Assembly: GCA_024958655.1 (NCBI GenBank)
Contig: JANWUR010000004.1
Span: 1-64,000 of the forward strand
DNA from: Cyanobium sp. FGCU6
Lineage (GTDB): Bacteria > Cyanobacteriota > Cyanobacteriia > PCC-6307 > Cyanobiaceae
Direction: 5' to 3'
DNA: 64,000 nucleotides
Below, piece after piece: positions 54,789-63,986 of this stretch. Position 1 is the first letter of the stretch; the number at the start of each line of letters is the position of its first letter. Under the pieces are notes generated by a model. The model did no database searches, was not told where the DNA came from, and was given only the letters and a program-made list of their open reading frames with translations. The position numbers and the translations under genes were made by a program.

Positions 54789-55616
54789 CTACGGGAGGCA
54801 GACCTTCTCCGCCACCACCGGGTTGGTGAGGGTGCCGATCCCCTCGATCGTCACGCTCACCGTGTCGCCGGGCCGCAGCCAGCGCGGTGGGTCCGAGCCC
54901 ATGCCCACGCCGCTGGGGGTGCCGGTGAGGATCACGGTGCCTGGCTCGAGGGTGGTGCTGCCGGAGAGGAAGGCGATCAGTTCGGCCACCGGGAAGATCA
55001 TGTCGCTGGTGGAGGCCTCCTGCCGCAGCTCGCCGTTCACCTCGGTGCGCAGCCCCAGGGCGTTGGGGTCTGGGATCGCGTTTGGGGTCACCAGGCAGGG
55101 GCCCAGGGGGGCGAAGGTGTCGAAGGTCTTGCCCCGGCACCACTGGCCGCCGCCCAGCTCGGGCCGCTTCTGCCAGTCGCGGGCGCTCACGTCGTTGGCG
55201 CAGGTGTAGCCCAGCACCGCCTGCAGGGCCTCGGAGGCACTCACGTTCTTGCAGCGGCGCCCGATCACCACCGCCAGCTCCCCCTCGTAGTCCACCGCTT
55301 CGCTGCCAAGGGCGGTGGGCAGCTCGATCGGCCCTCCGGGGTGCTGCACGGCCGAGGGGGCCTTCATGAACAGCACCGGCCTCTGGGGGATGGCCGAGCC
55401 GAACTCGGCCGCATGGCGGCGGTAGTTGACTCCGATGCAGAGGATCGCCCGGGGCTGAACCGGTGCCAGATGGCGAGCCGGGAGCGCAGCTTCGCCGCTG
55501 GGCCGCAGGGGTTCCGGCCCGAAGGGATCGCCCAGCAGCCGCTCCAGGCTGCCTCCGCCGTGCTCGACCGCGTAGTGGGTCGCCCCCCCGGCGTCGGCGT
55601 AGCGGCGGATCTTCAT
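54789..55616 (-). CDS. Fumarylacetoacetate hydrolase family protein
   Basis: 275 residues from ATG 55616. AILCIGVNYRRHAAEFG, DYEGELAVVIGRRCKNVSASEAL, GYTCANDVSARDWQ, GKTFDTFAPLGPCLV and GTVILTGTPSGVGMG are hallmarks of this family (acylpyruvate hydrolase or oxaloacetate decarboxylase type). The substrate is not readable. The frame continues upstream to 55955 over another gene and is rejected. Confidence 0.9.
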   Translation of the reverse strand: MKIRRYADAGGATHYAVEHGGGSLERLLGDPFGPEPLRPSGEAALPARHLAPVQPRAILCIGVNYRRHAAEFGSAIPQRPVLFMKAPSAVQHPGGPIELPTALGSEAVDYEGELAVVIGRRCKNVSASEALQAVLGYTCANDVSARDWQKRPELGGGQWCRGKTFDTFAPLGPCLVTPNAIPDPNALGLRTEVNGELRQEASTSDMIFPVAELIAFLSGSTTLEPGTVILTGTPSGVGMGSDPPRWLRPGDTVSVTIEGIGTLTNPVVAEKVCLP

Positions 55617-55688
55617 GGCGGGAGTGGGGCGCGCCCCTCCAGCCTGCCGCCGCGGCACAGGCGGAGCCAGGCTGGAAGGCGTGCGGCG

Positions 55689-56012
55689 GTGGATCCCGTG
55701 CCCTGGTTCGTCAAGAGCGAAACCTTCCTGCGTCCCTACGGCGAGATGCGGCCGCATCTGGCGGCCCACCGGGCCTGGGTGGCGGAGCAGCGGGCCGCGG
55801 GCGTGAAGATGGCAAGCGGCTACCTGGTGGATGGCGACGACCAGCCCGGCGGCGGTGGCCTGCTGGTGCTGGAGGCCGCGGATCACGCGGCGGCCGAAGC
55901 GCTGGTGCGCCACGACCCGATGGTGCGCAGCGGCGGCGTGGACTGGCGGCTGCACCGCTGGGTGCCCTCGGTGGGGGATCTGGGCGAGGTGGGCATTCCG
56001 GGACCGGGCTGA
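55689..56012 (+). CDS. YCII-related domain protein
   Basis: 107 residues from GTG 55689. PWFVKSETFLRP, HLAAHRAWVAEQRAAGVKMASGYLVDGD and LLVLEAADHAAAEALVRHDPM are the conserved strands and helices of YciI-like dimeric alpha-beta barrels. A GTG three codons later is the alternative start. Its stop is adjacent to the stop of rdgB on the other strand. Confidence 0.8.
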   Translation: MDPVPWFVKSETFLRPYGEMRPHLAAHRAWVAEQRAAGVKMASGYLVDGDDQPGGGGLLVLEAADHAAAEALVRHDPMVRSGGVDWRLHRWVPSVGDLGEVGIPGPG

Positions 56013-56606
56013 TCAGCCCGCCGCTCCCTCCGGAGCGAACAGCTCCCCGAGCTGCGGCTCCAGGGCTGCAAACGCCCGCCCCCGGTGCCCCACCCGGGCC
56101 TTCTCCTCCTTCGTCATCTCGGCGAAGCTGCGACCGCTGCCGGCCACCTCGAACACCGGGTCGTAGCCGAAACCGCCCGTGCCGCGGGGCGCCTCCAGGA
56201 TCGTGCCGGGGCAGCGGCCCTCCACCTCCAGCCGCACCACACCGTCGGGATCGGCCACGGCGAGGGCGCAGACGAAGCAGGCGCCGCGCTCCGGCGCCCC
56301 TTCCATCTCGGTGAGCAGGCGCTCGATCCGGGCGGCGTCGCTGTCGGCGTAGCGGGCGGAATGAACGCCGGGAGCACCGCCGAGGGCGTCGACGGCCAGG
56401 CCCGAGTCGTCGGCGAGGGCCCAGCAGCCGGTGGACCTGGCCACCGCCGTGGCCTTCTGCCGCGCGTTCTCGGCGAAGGTGTGGCCCGTTTCCTCCACCT
56501 CCAGCCCCTCGGGCATCGCCCGCACCTCCAGGGGGAGGCTCTCCAGCAGGTGGGCGAACTCCCGCACCTTGCCGGCATTGCCGCTGGCGATCACGAGCAC
56601 GCTCAT
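56013..56606 (-). CDS. rdgB: XTP/dITP diphosphatase (non-canonical purine NTP pyrophosphatase)
   Basis: Removes ITP and XTP from the nucleotide pool. 197 residues; substrate loop ASGNAGKVREF (7-17), ETGHTFAENARQKA, ALADDSGLAVDALGGAPGVHSARY and GGFGYDPVFEV are all present. It starts 1 bp after the stop of the phosphohexomutase gene, so the two are coupled. Confidence 0.94.
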   Translation of the reverse strand: MSVLVIASGNAGKVREFAHLLESLPLEVRAMPEGLEVEETGHTFAENARQKATAVARSTGCWALADDSGLAVDALGGAPGVHSARYADSDAARIERLLTEMEGAPERGACFVCALAVADPDGVVRLEVEGRCPGTILEAPRGTGGFGYDPVFEVAGSGRSFAEMTKEEKARVGHRGRAFAALEPQLGELFAPEGAAG

Positions 56607-56607
56607 C

Positions 56608-58077
56608 TCAGATGCCCTCCGCCAGCTGGCGCGCCCAGGCCAGCACCGCGGCCACCCGCGCCGCGTCGGGGGCCTCGCAGTAGAGCCGCAGCAGCGGTTC
56701 GGTGCCGGAGAAGCGCAGCATCAGCCAGTGGCCCGGCCCCAGCCGCAGCTTCAGGCCGTCGGTGGTGATCCGCTCCAGCACGGGCACGCCGGCCACCTCT
56801 TCGGGCGGGGTCCGGGCCAGGTGCTGCTCCAGCCGCCCGCGGGCCGCCATGTCGGCCAGGCGCAGGTCGAGGCGGTCGTAGGCCGTGGCACCACCGCAGC
56901 GGGCCTGCAGGGCATCGATGCGCTCGCCCAGGGGCACGCCTCCCTCCACCAGCGCCTCGATCAGCAGCAGGGCGGCGAAGGGGGCATCGCGCTCGGGCAG
57001 GTGCATGCCGAAGCCCACCCCGCCCGATTCCTCTCCGCCCACCAGCACGTCGCCGCTCAGCATCTCGGCAGCGATGTACTTGAAGCCCACGGGCATCTCC
57101 TGCACCGGGCGGCCCAGGTCCTCCGCCACCAGCCGCATCAGGTCGGAGCCGCTCACCGTCTTGATCACCGTGCCCCCCAGCCCCTTGGCCCGGGCCAGGT
57201 GGTCGATGAACAGGGGCATCAGCAGCTGGGTGCTGCAGAACCGCCCGTGCTCGTCCACCGCGGCGATGCGGTCGCCGTCGCCGTCGAAGACGATTCCCAT
57301 CGCCGGGCGGCCGGCGGCGGTGCTCTCCTTCACCGCGGCGATCAGCTCCCGCAGGTAGGGAGCCAGCGGTTCGGGCGGATGGCCGCCGAAGAGGGGATCG
57401 CGCTGCGAGCGGATCTCGCCGATCGCGCCGGAGGTCAGCGCCTCTTCCCCCAGCAGGGCCGGCAGTACCCCGGCGGCCGAGCCATGCATCGGATCCACGA
57501 TCACCCGCAGCCCCAGCCGCTCCAGCCCCGCCGCCAGGGCGGCGGTGTCCACCCGGCCCTGCAGACCGGCCACATAGCTGCCCAGGGCATCGAAGCGGCG
57601 GGTTTCGCCGGGGATCGGCACGGTGATGCCTCCGGCCTCGAGGCGCCGCTCCACCCGCCGGGTGAAGTCGCCCTCCACCGAGCCGCCGAACGGGCCCTTG
57701 ATCTTCAGGCCCAGCCATTCGGGCGGGTTGTGGCTGGCGGTGATCACCAGGGCCCCCAGGGCCCGGCGCTCCACCACCGCCCAGCTGGAGGCCGGCGTGG
57801 GGGTGGCGGAACTGGAGAGGATCGGCTCGAGATCGGCGCCGCGCACGGCGCTGGCGATGGCCTCGGCCAGTTCCGGGGCCAGGAAGCGGCGGTCGTAGCC
57901 GATCACCACCTCGCGCGAGTGGAGATCGGCGGGCGCGCTGGCCGCCAGCTCGCGGGCCGCGGCTGCCGCCACCGGCAGCAGCCGCTCCACCGTGATGTCC
58001 ACGCCGAGGATGCCCCGCCAGCCGTCGGTGCCGAAGGCGATCGGGCTGGCTGCCAGCGGCAGGGGGGCGGAGGCCAT
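56608..58077 (-). CDS. Phosphoglucomutase/phosphomannomutase family protein
   Basis: Interconverts hexose 1- and 6-phosphates. 489 residues from ATG 58077. FGTDGWRG, catalytic Ser115 in TASHNPP, metal loop VFDGDGDRIA (about 262-271), GGEESGG and the phosphate-binding LRFSGTEPLLRLY. The frame is open to 59298 across the next gene and is rejected. It supplies sugar phosphates to storage or surface polysaccharide synthesis. Confidence 0.93.
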   Translation of the reverse strand: MASAPLPLAASPIAFGTDGWRGILGVDITVERLLPVAAAAARELAASAPADLHSREVVIGYDRRFLAPELAEAIASAVRGADLEPILSSSATPTPASSWAVVERRALGALVITASHNPPEWLGLKIKGPFGGSVEGDFTRRVERRLEAGGITVPIPGETRRFDALGSYVAGLQGRVDTAALAAGLERLGLRVIVDPMHGSAAGVLPALLGEEALTSGAIGEIRSQRDPLFGGHPPEPLAPYLRELIAAVKESTAAGRPAMGIVFDGDGDRIAAVDEHGRFCSTQLLMPLFIDHLARAKGLGGTVIKTVSGSDLMRLVAEDLGRPVQEMPVGFKYIAAEMLSGDVLVGGEESGGVGFGMHLPERDAPFAALLLIEALVEGGVPLGERIDALQARCGGATAYDRLDLRLADMAARGRLEQHLARTPPEEVAGVPVLERITTDGLKLRLGPGHWLMLRFSGTEPLLRLYCEAPDAARVAAVLAWARQLAEGI

Positions 58078-58185
58078 GCGCAGGGCTGGGCGGTACGGGC
58101 TGGTGTTAGCAGCCGCTCCCACCCCCTGAGCGCGCCAAGGTGCCGGCGCTCGGGCAGGCCACCGCCGCCGCCCTAGCGTCCCCCC

Positions 58186-59685
58186 GTGCCCGCCCCCACC
58201 CCTCCGCTCACCGACCGCCTGCTGCGCGGCTGGCTGCGCTGCCGCCGCCGCGCCTGGCTCGACCGCCACGGTCCGGCGCTTCAGCGGCAGTGGAGCGCCC
58301 ATCGCGCCCTCGCCCTCGACGACCAGCTGCGGGGCTTCCAGACCCTGCTCCCCGAGCGGCCGGGGCGCGGAGAGCCCGCCGCCGCCGCCGGGGCGGCCGG
58401 AGTGGTGGGGTTGCGGCTGCGGGGCCGCGGACCCGAGGGGCTGACGGTGGAGGCCCATCCGCCGCTGCTGGAGCGGGTGGACGGCAGCAGCCGCTGGGGG
58501 TGCCATGCCTACCGCCCCGTGCTGGCCCGCCAGGGCCGCAACCTCACCCGTGAACACCGCCTGCAGCTGATGCTGTGGGGACGCCTCCTGGCGCAGCACC
58601 AGGGGGCGGATGTGCCCCATGGGCTGGTGGTGGCCGGCGCGGGCCGCGGTCTGGAACGGGAACGGCTCGCTCTGGGGGGGAGCCTGCCGCGCCAGCTCGA
58701 TGAGGCTCTCCAGCGCCTTGCGGCCGACCTGGGGCGCTCCTCGCCGCCGCCGCTCACCAGCGACCGCAAGAAGTGCACCCTCTGCTGCTGGCGGGGGATC
58801 TGCGACGCCGAGGCCGCGGCGGAGGGCCATCTCAGCGAGGTGAGCGGCATCGGCGGCCGCCGCCGGGAGCTGCTGGTGGCCCTCGGCATCGACAGCCTGG
58901 CCGAGCTGGCCGCCGCCGACCCCGCCGCCCTGGCGGAAGAGCTGGCGGTGCACGGCGAGCAGCACCGCGAGGTGGCGCCCCAGCTTGTGGCCCAGGCCCG
59001 GGTGCAGCAGCAGGGCCGGGAGCTGCGCCGCCCGGAGGCCAGAGGCCCGGCCTTGCCGGAGCTGGAGACGGCGCCGGGAGTGCTGCTCTACGACATCGAG
59101 TCGGATCCCGATGCCCGCGACGATTTCCTCCATGGCCTGCTGATCCTTCCCCGCGATCCCGCCGGGTCCTGGCCCGCGGCGGCGGATGATCCGGGCCGCT
59201 ACCAGCCGCTGCTGGCCTTGCAGGAGCACGGCGAAGCGCGGCTGTGGGCCCGGCTGCGGCGCCTGCTGGCCCGCTACCCCGACTGGCCGCTGCTGCACTG
59301 GGGCGAGACCGAGGCCCTCGGCCTGCTGCGCCTAGCGGAGCGCCAGGGTGCGTCCGAGGCGGAGCGGGCACGCCTCAAGACCCGGCTGATCGATGTGCAC
59401 GTGCGGCTGCGGCGCCACTGGCTGCTGCCGGTGAACAGCTACGGGCTCAAGGCCGTGGCCGGCTGGCTGGGCTTCCGCTGGCGGCAGCGCGGCGTCGACG
59501 GGGCCCGCTGCCTGCTGTGGTGGCGGCAGTGGCGGCGCTGGTGCCACGACACCAATGCCGGCCCGCGCCGCCCGGGCCGGCGGGCCGGCGCCGAGCAGCT
59601 GCGGCGGATCTTCCGCTACAACCACGACGACTGCCTGGCCACCTGGGCGGTGGCCTGCTGGCTCCTGGATCAGGACCGGGCCTGA
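58186..59685 (+). CDS. TM0106-type RecB-like nuclease with RNase H-like domain
   Basis: 499 residues, GTG start. The N-terminal half has a RecB-like nuclease layout with cysteines in RKKCTLCCWRGICD (about 195-209), part of a likely Fe-S site. The C-terminal half is a DEDD exonuclease-like domain: LLYDIESDPD, HWGETEALGLL, DVHVRLRRHW, and RYNHDDCLATWAV. This combination matches the TM0106 family of putative nucleases, of unknown biological role. Confidence 0.82.
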   Translation: MPAPTPPLTDRLLRGWLRCRRRAWLDRHGPALQRQWSAHRALALDDQLRGFQTLLPERPGRGEPAAAAGAAGVVGLRLRGRGPEGLTVEAHPPLLERVDGSSRWGCHAYRPVLARQGRNLTREHRLQLMLWGRLLAQHQGADVPHGLVVAGAGRGLERERLALGGSLPRQLDEALQRLAADLGRSSPPPLTSDRKKCTLCCWRGICDAEAAAEGHLSEVSGIGGRRRELLVALGIDSLAELAAADPAALAEELAVHGEQHREVAPQLVAQARVQQQGRELRRPEARGPALPELETAPGVLLYDIESDPDARDDFLHGLLILPRDPAGSWPAAADDPGRYQPLLALQEHGEARLWARLRRLLARYPDWPLLHWGETEALGLLRLAERQGASEAERARLKTRLIDVHVRLRRHWLLPVNSYGLKAVAGWLGFRWRQRGVDGARCLLWWRQWRRWCHDTNAGPRRPGRRAGAEQLRRIFRYNHDDCLATWAVACWLLDQDRA

Positions 59686-60653
59686 GCGCTCCCCTGACCG
59701 CCGGTGCCCACCGGCGGGGGGACGAAGCGCTCGGGGAGGCAGAGGCTCAGTTTCGCTCCCTCTTCGCCGGCCCGCAGCCGGGGTGCCTCCAGGGCGCCGC
59801 GGCGCACCAGGGCCAGGCCGATCCAGCCCTGCCAGCCATCGGCCGCGTTCTCAAGTCGCAGCACGGAGCTCAGCGTTCCCGCGCGCCCGCCGTCACCATC
59901 GCGCAGCACCGCGCCGGGCTCCGGGGCGCTCCCGTTCGGGTCGGCCAGGAACCACCGGCGCAGCTGCTGCTTCACGCCGTCGTAGGTGGCCAGTTTGGCG
60001 AGGGTTTCCTGGCCCACGTAGCAGCCCTTGTCGAGCCGTACCCGATCCGCCAGCCCCAGCTCGAAGGGGTTCACCTCCTCATTGATCTCGCCCGGCACCG
60101 CCGGCAGTCCGAGCTGGATCCGCCAGCGCTCCACCTCCCTGGCGCTGAGCACCGGCAGGTCCGCCAGCTCGGCCGGCAACCCGGCCGAGCCCCGCAGCAG
60201 CAGGCGGCCGTCGTCCAGCCGCCAGCTGGTGTCGTCGTCCTGGGCGTGCCAGGCGCCCTTGGCCTCCGGGGCGGCCGTGGCGTCGGGGCCAAGAACCTCC
60301 AGGCTCCGCACCGCTTCCGGTGCACCCAGGCGCACCGCATCGGCGGGAAACAGCACCCGGTCGAGGGCGGTATGCACCGCAGCGGCATCGCCGGCCTCCA
60401 CCACCAGCCAGGCCCCGCCTTCGTCCACGAGCACCTGGGCCAGGGCCCGCAGGCGGGCGGTGGGGCTGATGCAGCAGGTGGCCAGCCGCTCACCCGGCTG
60501 GGCCAGCGCCAGGGACTGGCTGGTCTGGCCGTGAAGCACCCGCAGGGTGTCCGGACCCTCCAGCCGCAGCACGGCGGCCGGACGCTCCAGCAGGGAGGGC
60601 ACCGCGGGCCGCCAGCTCCACGGCGATCCAGCAGTGACAGGGGAGGTGGTCAT
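59670..60653 (-). CDS. YgfZ/GcvT-domain folate-binding protein
   Basis: 327 residues from ATG 60653. Member of the folate-binding YgfZ family that supports Fe-S enzyme repair. The signature KGCYVGQE is visible in DRVRLDKGCYVGQETLAKL (about 203-221), with LRLEGPDTLRVLHGQTSQ near the N-terminus. Overlaps the pyrE stop by 1 bp, so they are coupled. It is convergent with, and overlaps by 16 bp, the nuclease gene. Confidence 0.88.
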   Translation of the reverse strand: MTTSPVTAGSPWSWRPAVPSLLERPAAVLRLEGPDTLRVLHGQTSQSLALAQPGERLATCCISPTARLRALAQVLVDEGGAWLVVEAGDAAAVHTALDRVLFPADAVRLGAPEAVRSLEVLGPDATAAPEAKGAWHAQDDDTSWRLDDGRLLLRGSAGLPAELADLPVLSAREVERWRIQLGLPAVPGEINEEVNPFELGLADRVRLDKGCYVGQETLAKLATYDGVKQQLRRWFLADPNGSAPEPGAVLRDGDGGRAGTLSSVLRLENAADGWQGWIGLALVRRGALEAPRLRAGEEGAKLSLCLPERFVPPPVGTGGQGSAQARS

Positions 60654-61240
60654 CAGCGCCCCTCCAGGGCGGCGGAGCGCCCCGCCACCTCCTCCAGCAG
60701 GAACAGGCTGCGCAGATCGAGGTTGGCGGCCGCCATCGCCTCCCGCCCCCCTTCCTGGCGGTCGACGATCGCCGCCACCCGGTCCACCACGTAGCCGGCC
60801 TCGCGCAGCTGGGTCACGGCCCGGAGGGCCGAGCCGCCGCTGGTCACCACGTCCTCCAGCACCGTGATCCGGCTGCCGTCCGGCGGCAGGGGGCCCTCCA
60901 GCCAGGCCCCGGTGCCATGGCCCTTGGCCTCCTTGCGCACGATCAGGGCGTCGAGCGCACGGCCCTCCAGGGCGGCCTGCATCGCCACCGCACTCACCAG
61001 CGGATCGGCCCCCAGGGTGAGTCCGGCCACGGCCACCGCATCGGCCTCCACGAGCTCGAGCAGCTGGCTGCCGAGAAGGGCGAGCCCCAGACCGCTGAGG
61101 CTCACCGGTTTGCAGTTGACGTAATGGTGGCTGGTGCGGCCCGAGGCCAGGGTGAAGCTGCCGTGGCGGTACGCCCGTTCGGCCAGAAGCTCCAGCAGGG
61201 TGGAGCGCCGGGTGGCGGGATCGGCGGGCGGGAGAACCAT
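60653..61240 (-). CDS. pyrE: Orotate phosphoribosyltransferase
   Basis: Adds PRPP to orotate in UMP synthesis. 195 residues from ATG 61240 (five more codons upstream are open). [29 protein letters not shown] and the PRPP loop [14 protein letters not shown] are typical. It is coupled to the YgfZ gene. Confidence 0.93.
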   Translation of the reverse strand: MVLPPADPATRRSTLLELLAERAYRHGSFTLASGRTSHHYVNCKPVSLSGLGLALLGSQLLELVEADAVAVAGLTLGADPLVSAVAMQAALEGRALDALIVRKEAKGHGTGAWLEGPLPPDGSRITVLEDVVTSGGSALRAVTQLREAGYVVDRVAAIVDRQEGGREAMAAANLDLRSLFLLEEVAGRSAALEGR

Positions 61241-61325
61241 CGGAGGGCGGGGCAACGTGGTGGCAGGCGCCTGAGGTGGCTAGTTTGCGTCCCACCTGGT
61301 TCCGTCGGTCGTTGCCGCTGTCGTG

Positions 61326-61895
61326 ATGCCCCGTCTTCTCCCGGCGTGCGCCCGGGGACCGCTCCTGGTCCCCGCTGCCACCTTCGTCGCCCTTCCCGCC
61401 CTGGCTGCCCTTGCGGCCCCCCCGCCTCTGCTGGCGGGCCCCGTGCTCTGCACCACCACCCTGGAGGCTCCGCCGATGGCCGTCGGCGGCCCGCCGCCGG
61501 CTCCGGTGGAGGTCACCCGCTGTGGGGTGGTCACCACCGTGCCCGAGCAGCTCACCCGCCAGTTCTACGCCTGGACGTCCCCTTTCGCCCGCGGCGTCAA
61601 TCTCACCCACCAGATCACCGATTTCTTCGGCATCGCCATGGGCGGCGGCGATGGCACCCGGGTGATGGGGCTGGGTTTCCCCGATCAGACGATCATCTGG
61701 GACGGCAGCGCCATCGAGAACACAGCCAACGTCCTGCTCCAGGACCAGAGCCCGATCATGCCGCTGCGCACGGGTGATCTTCCCGACGTGTTCGGCAGCA
61801 GCCTCGGCGGCTCCGCCCTCCCCGCCGACAGTGGAGCCGGCTCCGGTAGCGGCGCCCCGAGCCCCTATCCGCCGGCGTCCCGCGGTCTCTGGTGA
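61326..61895 (+). CDS. Conserved secreted hypothetical protein
   Basis: 189 residues. Signal peptide MPRLLPACARGPLLVPAATFVA followed by a long hydrophobic Ala/Pro region to about 35. The centre has CGVVTTVPEQLTRQFYAWTSPFARGVNL and ITDFFGIAMGGGDGTRVMGLGFPDQTIIWDG, which looks like a conserved folded domain; the tail is Gly/Ser/Pro-rich. Function unknown. The start is ATG 61326 (GTG one codon before). Confidence 0.7.
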   Translation: MPRLLPACARGPLLVPAATFVALPALAALAAPPPLLAGPVLCTTTLEAPPMAVGGPPPAPVEVTRCGVVTTVPEQLTRQFYAWTSPFARGVNLTHQITDFFGIAMGGGDGTRVMGLGFPDQTIIWDGSAIENTANVLLQDQSPIMPLRTGDLPDVFGSSLGGSALPADSGAGSGSGAPSPYPPASRGLW

Positions 61896-61908
61896 GATCG
61901 GGTCCAGC

Positions 61909-61981
61909 GGGGGTCTAGCAATCTGGTGAATGCAGCGGACTCATAATCCGCCTTAGGTGGGTTCGATCCCCACGACCCCCA
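61909..61981 (+). tRNA. tRNA with anticodon CAU (Met or Ile2)
   Basis: Acceptor GGGGGTC pairs with GACCCCC, followed by A73. The D arm is GCA...TGC, the anticodon stem GCGGA/TCCGC has loop CTCATAA with anticodon CAU, and the T arm is GTGGG-TTCGATC-CCCAC. 73 nt, CCA not encoded. CAU can be elongator Met or lysidine-modified Ile2; I cannot decide from sequence alone. Confidence 0.93.
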
Positions 61982-62631
61982 TCAATCAAAAGCCTTTCAG
62001 GCCAAGGGTTCCCGGGGAATCCGCAGCCACCTCCCCAGCTCCCGGCCAGGCCCGGGAGCTGGACGCAGAACGCGGCCGGGATCCGAATCTGCATCGGCGA
62101 GGGCTGGAGGCCTTCCCCTTCGAGCGCTGGCTGCAGCCATCCCGGACACCCGGCCAGGGCGACTCAGGCATCAGCGGCCAGGAGGCCAACAGCCGCGCGG
62201 AGGCCTGGTGGCGGCAGCAACGCAGGCGCGGTCCCAGCGCCGACGTCACCTGGGAGGCGACCGATGCCGCCCCGCTGAGACCCCTGCCGAGCCAGAAGGC
62301 GGTCACGATCGACACCCTGCGGGCCCTGGTGCACAGCAAGCCGACGGGCAACCGCAGTCGCAGCAAGGCCGCCCTGGCCGCCACCGCCGTGGCGCAGGCC
62401 CTGGACATGGGCAGCGAAGCGGTGCAGGAGCTGCGGGGGCTGGGCAAGGGCTACAGCCCACTGCAGGATGCGGCGCTGCGGCATCTGCCCGCCGATGAGG
62501 TGATCGTCGAGGTGATCGACGGGCTGCCATCGGGGTGGCAGTGGGTCGCCGGGATCTGGGCCACCTATGGCGCCAGGCCCCACGAAGCCCTGCTGATGGC
62601 GGAGGTGGCCTCACTTGTTGCGCAGATGTGA
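61957..62631 (+). pseudogene. Truncated tyrosine-recombinase integrase
   Basis: The frame starts in the tRNA 3' end (GTG at 61957) and covers 224 residues. AEAWWRQQRRRGPSADVTWEAT, VTIDTLRALVHSKPTGNRSRSKAALAATA and LPSGWQWVAGIWATYGARPHEALL match the core-binding region and the catalytic-Arg block (R of YGARPHE) of cyanobacterial tRNA-associated integrases. The frame stops soon after, so the catalytic HxxR and Tyr are missing. Being adjacent to a tRNA gene fits an integration site. Confidence 0.75.
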
Positions 62632-62745
62632 GGCGAAGCCTTCCACATCCACGACGACCCCGCGGATGCCGAACTGATCAGGGGCGGCAAGGCCCGGCAG
62701 CACCGGGGCCCCCATCGGCCAGCCGAGACCCGCCGACGCGAGACT

Positions 62746-62775
62746 TTGTTAAAGGGAAAAGCACCAGGCTTTAAT
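62746..62775 (+). promoter_or_regulatory. Possible sigma-70 promoter of the Fic gene
   Basis: TTGTTA (62746-62751), an 18-bp spacer, then TTTAAT (62770-62775), 38 bp before the ATG at 62814. This AT-rich pocket stands out in the surrounding GC-rich DNA. Confidence 0.5.
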
Positions 62776-62813
62776 AGGCACTGGCCTTGTTCAAGCTTCG
62801 CGGTGGTGGGCTG

Positions 62814-63986
62814 ATGAAGCGCGTTTGCGCCGGTCACTACGAGATCACCAGCACCGCTGGCGAGGAGGTTCGTGCCTTCATGCCGGCGCCATTGCCGCCT
62901 GAGCCCCCCGTCCAACTGGATGGAGCCCTGCAGGCGTTGCACGAGCGTGCGCTGTTGGCCTGCGGGCGCCTGGATGGAGTTTCGGCCCTCCTTCCCGATC
63001 GCGACATCTTCCTCTACGCCTACGTACGGCGCGAAGCCCTGCTGTCGTCTCAGATCGAGGGCACGCAGTCCTCCCTGTCCGACCTGCTGCTGTTCGAGCT
63101 GGAAGAGGCCCCAGGTGTCCCTTTCGATGACGTCGTCGAGGTCTCCGGTTATGTGGCGGGGTTGGAGCACGGCCTGGGGAGGCTGCAGGAGGGGGTCCCC
63201 CTCTCCTCCCGCCTGCTGCGCGAGATCCATGCCCGACTGTTGGCCAGGGGCCGCGGAGCCGATCGGCTGCCGGGAGCGTTCCGTCGGAGCCAGAACTGGA
63301 TCGGCGCCGCCCGCCCAGGCAATGCCCGCTTCGTGCCCCCGCCTCCTGGGCTGGTGGAGGAGTGCATGGGGCAGCTGGAGCAGTTCATCCACGGAGGGCC
63401 CCAGGGCGAACACAACCTGCCGTTGCTGGTGCGCGCCGCACTGGCCCACGTGCAGTTCGAGACGATCCATCCGTTTCTCGATGGCAACGGACGCCTGGGC
63501 AGGCTGCTGATCGTGCTGATGCTGATTGACGCAGGGGTTCTGCAGGAGCCATTGCTCTATCTGAGCCTGTTCTTCAAAGAGCACCGCAGCCGCTACTACG
63601 CGCTGCTGGACGGCGTGCGCCGGGACGGGGACTGGGAGGCCTGGATCGACTTCTTCCTCGAGGGAGTCGCGAGCACGGCAGCCACTGCGGTCAGCACCGC
63701 TCACAGCCTGCTCGCGATGTTCCGCGCCGACGAGGCCAGGCTGGGCGGGCTGGGGCGTTCGGGGCCAAGCGCGCGGCACGTGTTCGCCGCCCTCTGCCGG
63801 CGTCCACTGAACAGCATCAACCAGCTCAGCACCGCCTGTCATCTGAGCTTTCCCACCACCGCCAAAGCCCTGGATGCCCTGGTGGATCTGGGGATTGTTC
63901 GAGAGATCACCGGTGGCCGGCGCAATCGCCTCTTTGCCTACGACGGCTATCTGACCATTCTCAGTGAGGGGGCCGATCCGCTGTGA
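62814..63986 (+). CDS. Fic family protein (AMPylator-type) with N-terminal inhibitory motif
   Basis: Probable nucleotidyl transferase of 390 residues. The inhibitory helix motif S78-x3-E82-G83 (SSQIEGTQS) is N-terminal, as in class II Fic proteins. The active site HPFLDGNGRLGR (219-230) is complete. The C-terminus is a winged-helix-like segment (LNSINQLSTACHLSFPTTAKALDALVDLGIVRE). ATG 62814 follows a GGTGGTGGG stretch; a TTG at 62787 is an alternative. It lies on the far side of the integrase remnant. Confidence 0.9.
   Translation: MKRVCAGHYEITSTAGEEVRAFMPAPLPPEPPVQLDGALQALHERALLACGRLDGVSALLPDRDIFLYAYVRREALLSSQIEGTQSSLSDLLLFELEEAPGVPFDDVVEVSGYVAGLEHGLGRLQEGVPLSSRLLREIHARLLARGRGADRLPGAFRRSQNWIGAARPGNARFVPPPPGLVEECMGQLEQFIHGGPQGEHNLPLLVRAALAHVQFETIHPFLDGNGRLGRLLIVLMLIDAGVLQEPLLYLSLFFKEHRSRYYALLDGVRRDGDWEAWIDFFLEGVASTAATAVSTAHSLLAMFRADEARLGGLGRSGPSARHVFAALCRRPLNSINQLSTACHLSFPTTAKALDALVDLGIVREITGGRRNRLFAYDGYLTILSEGADPL

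Noticed and set aside
62565-63842. Long minus-strand frame opposite the Fic gene
   Set aside because: Composition is Gln/Ala/Gly-rich with no motif, and the Fic active site is complete on the other strand.
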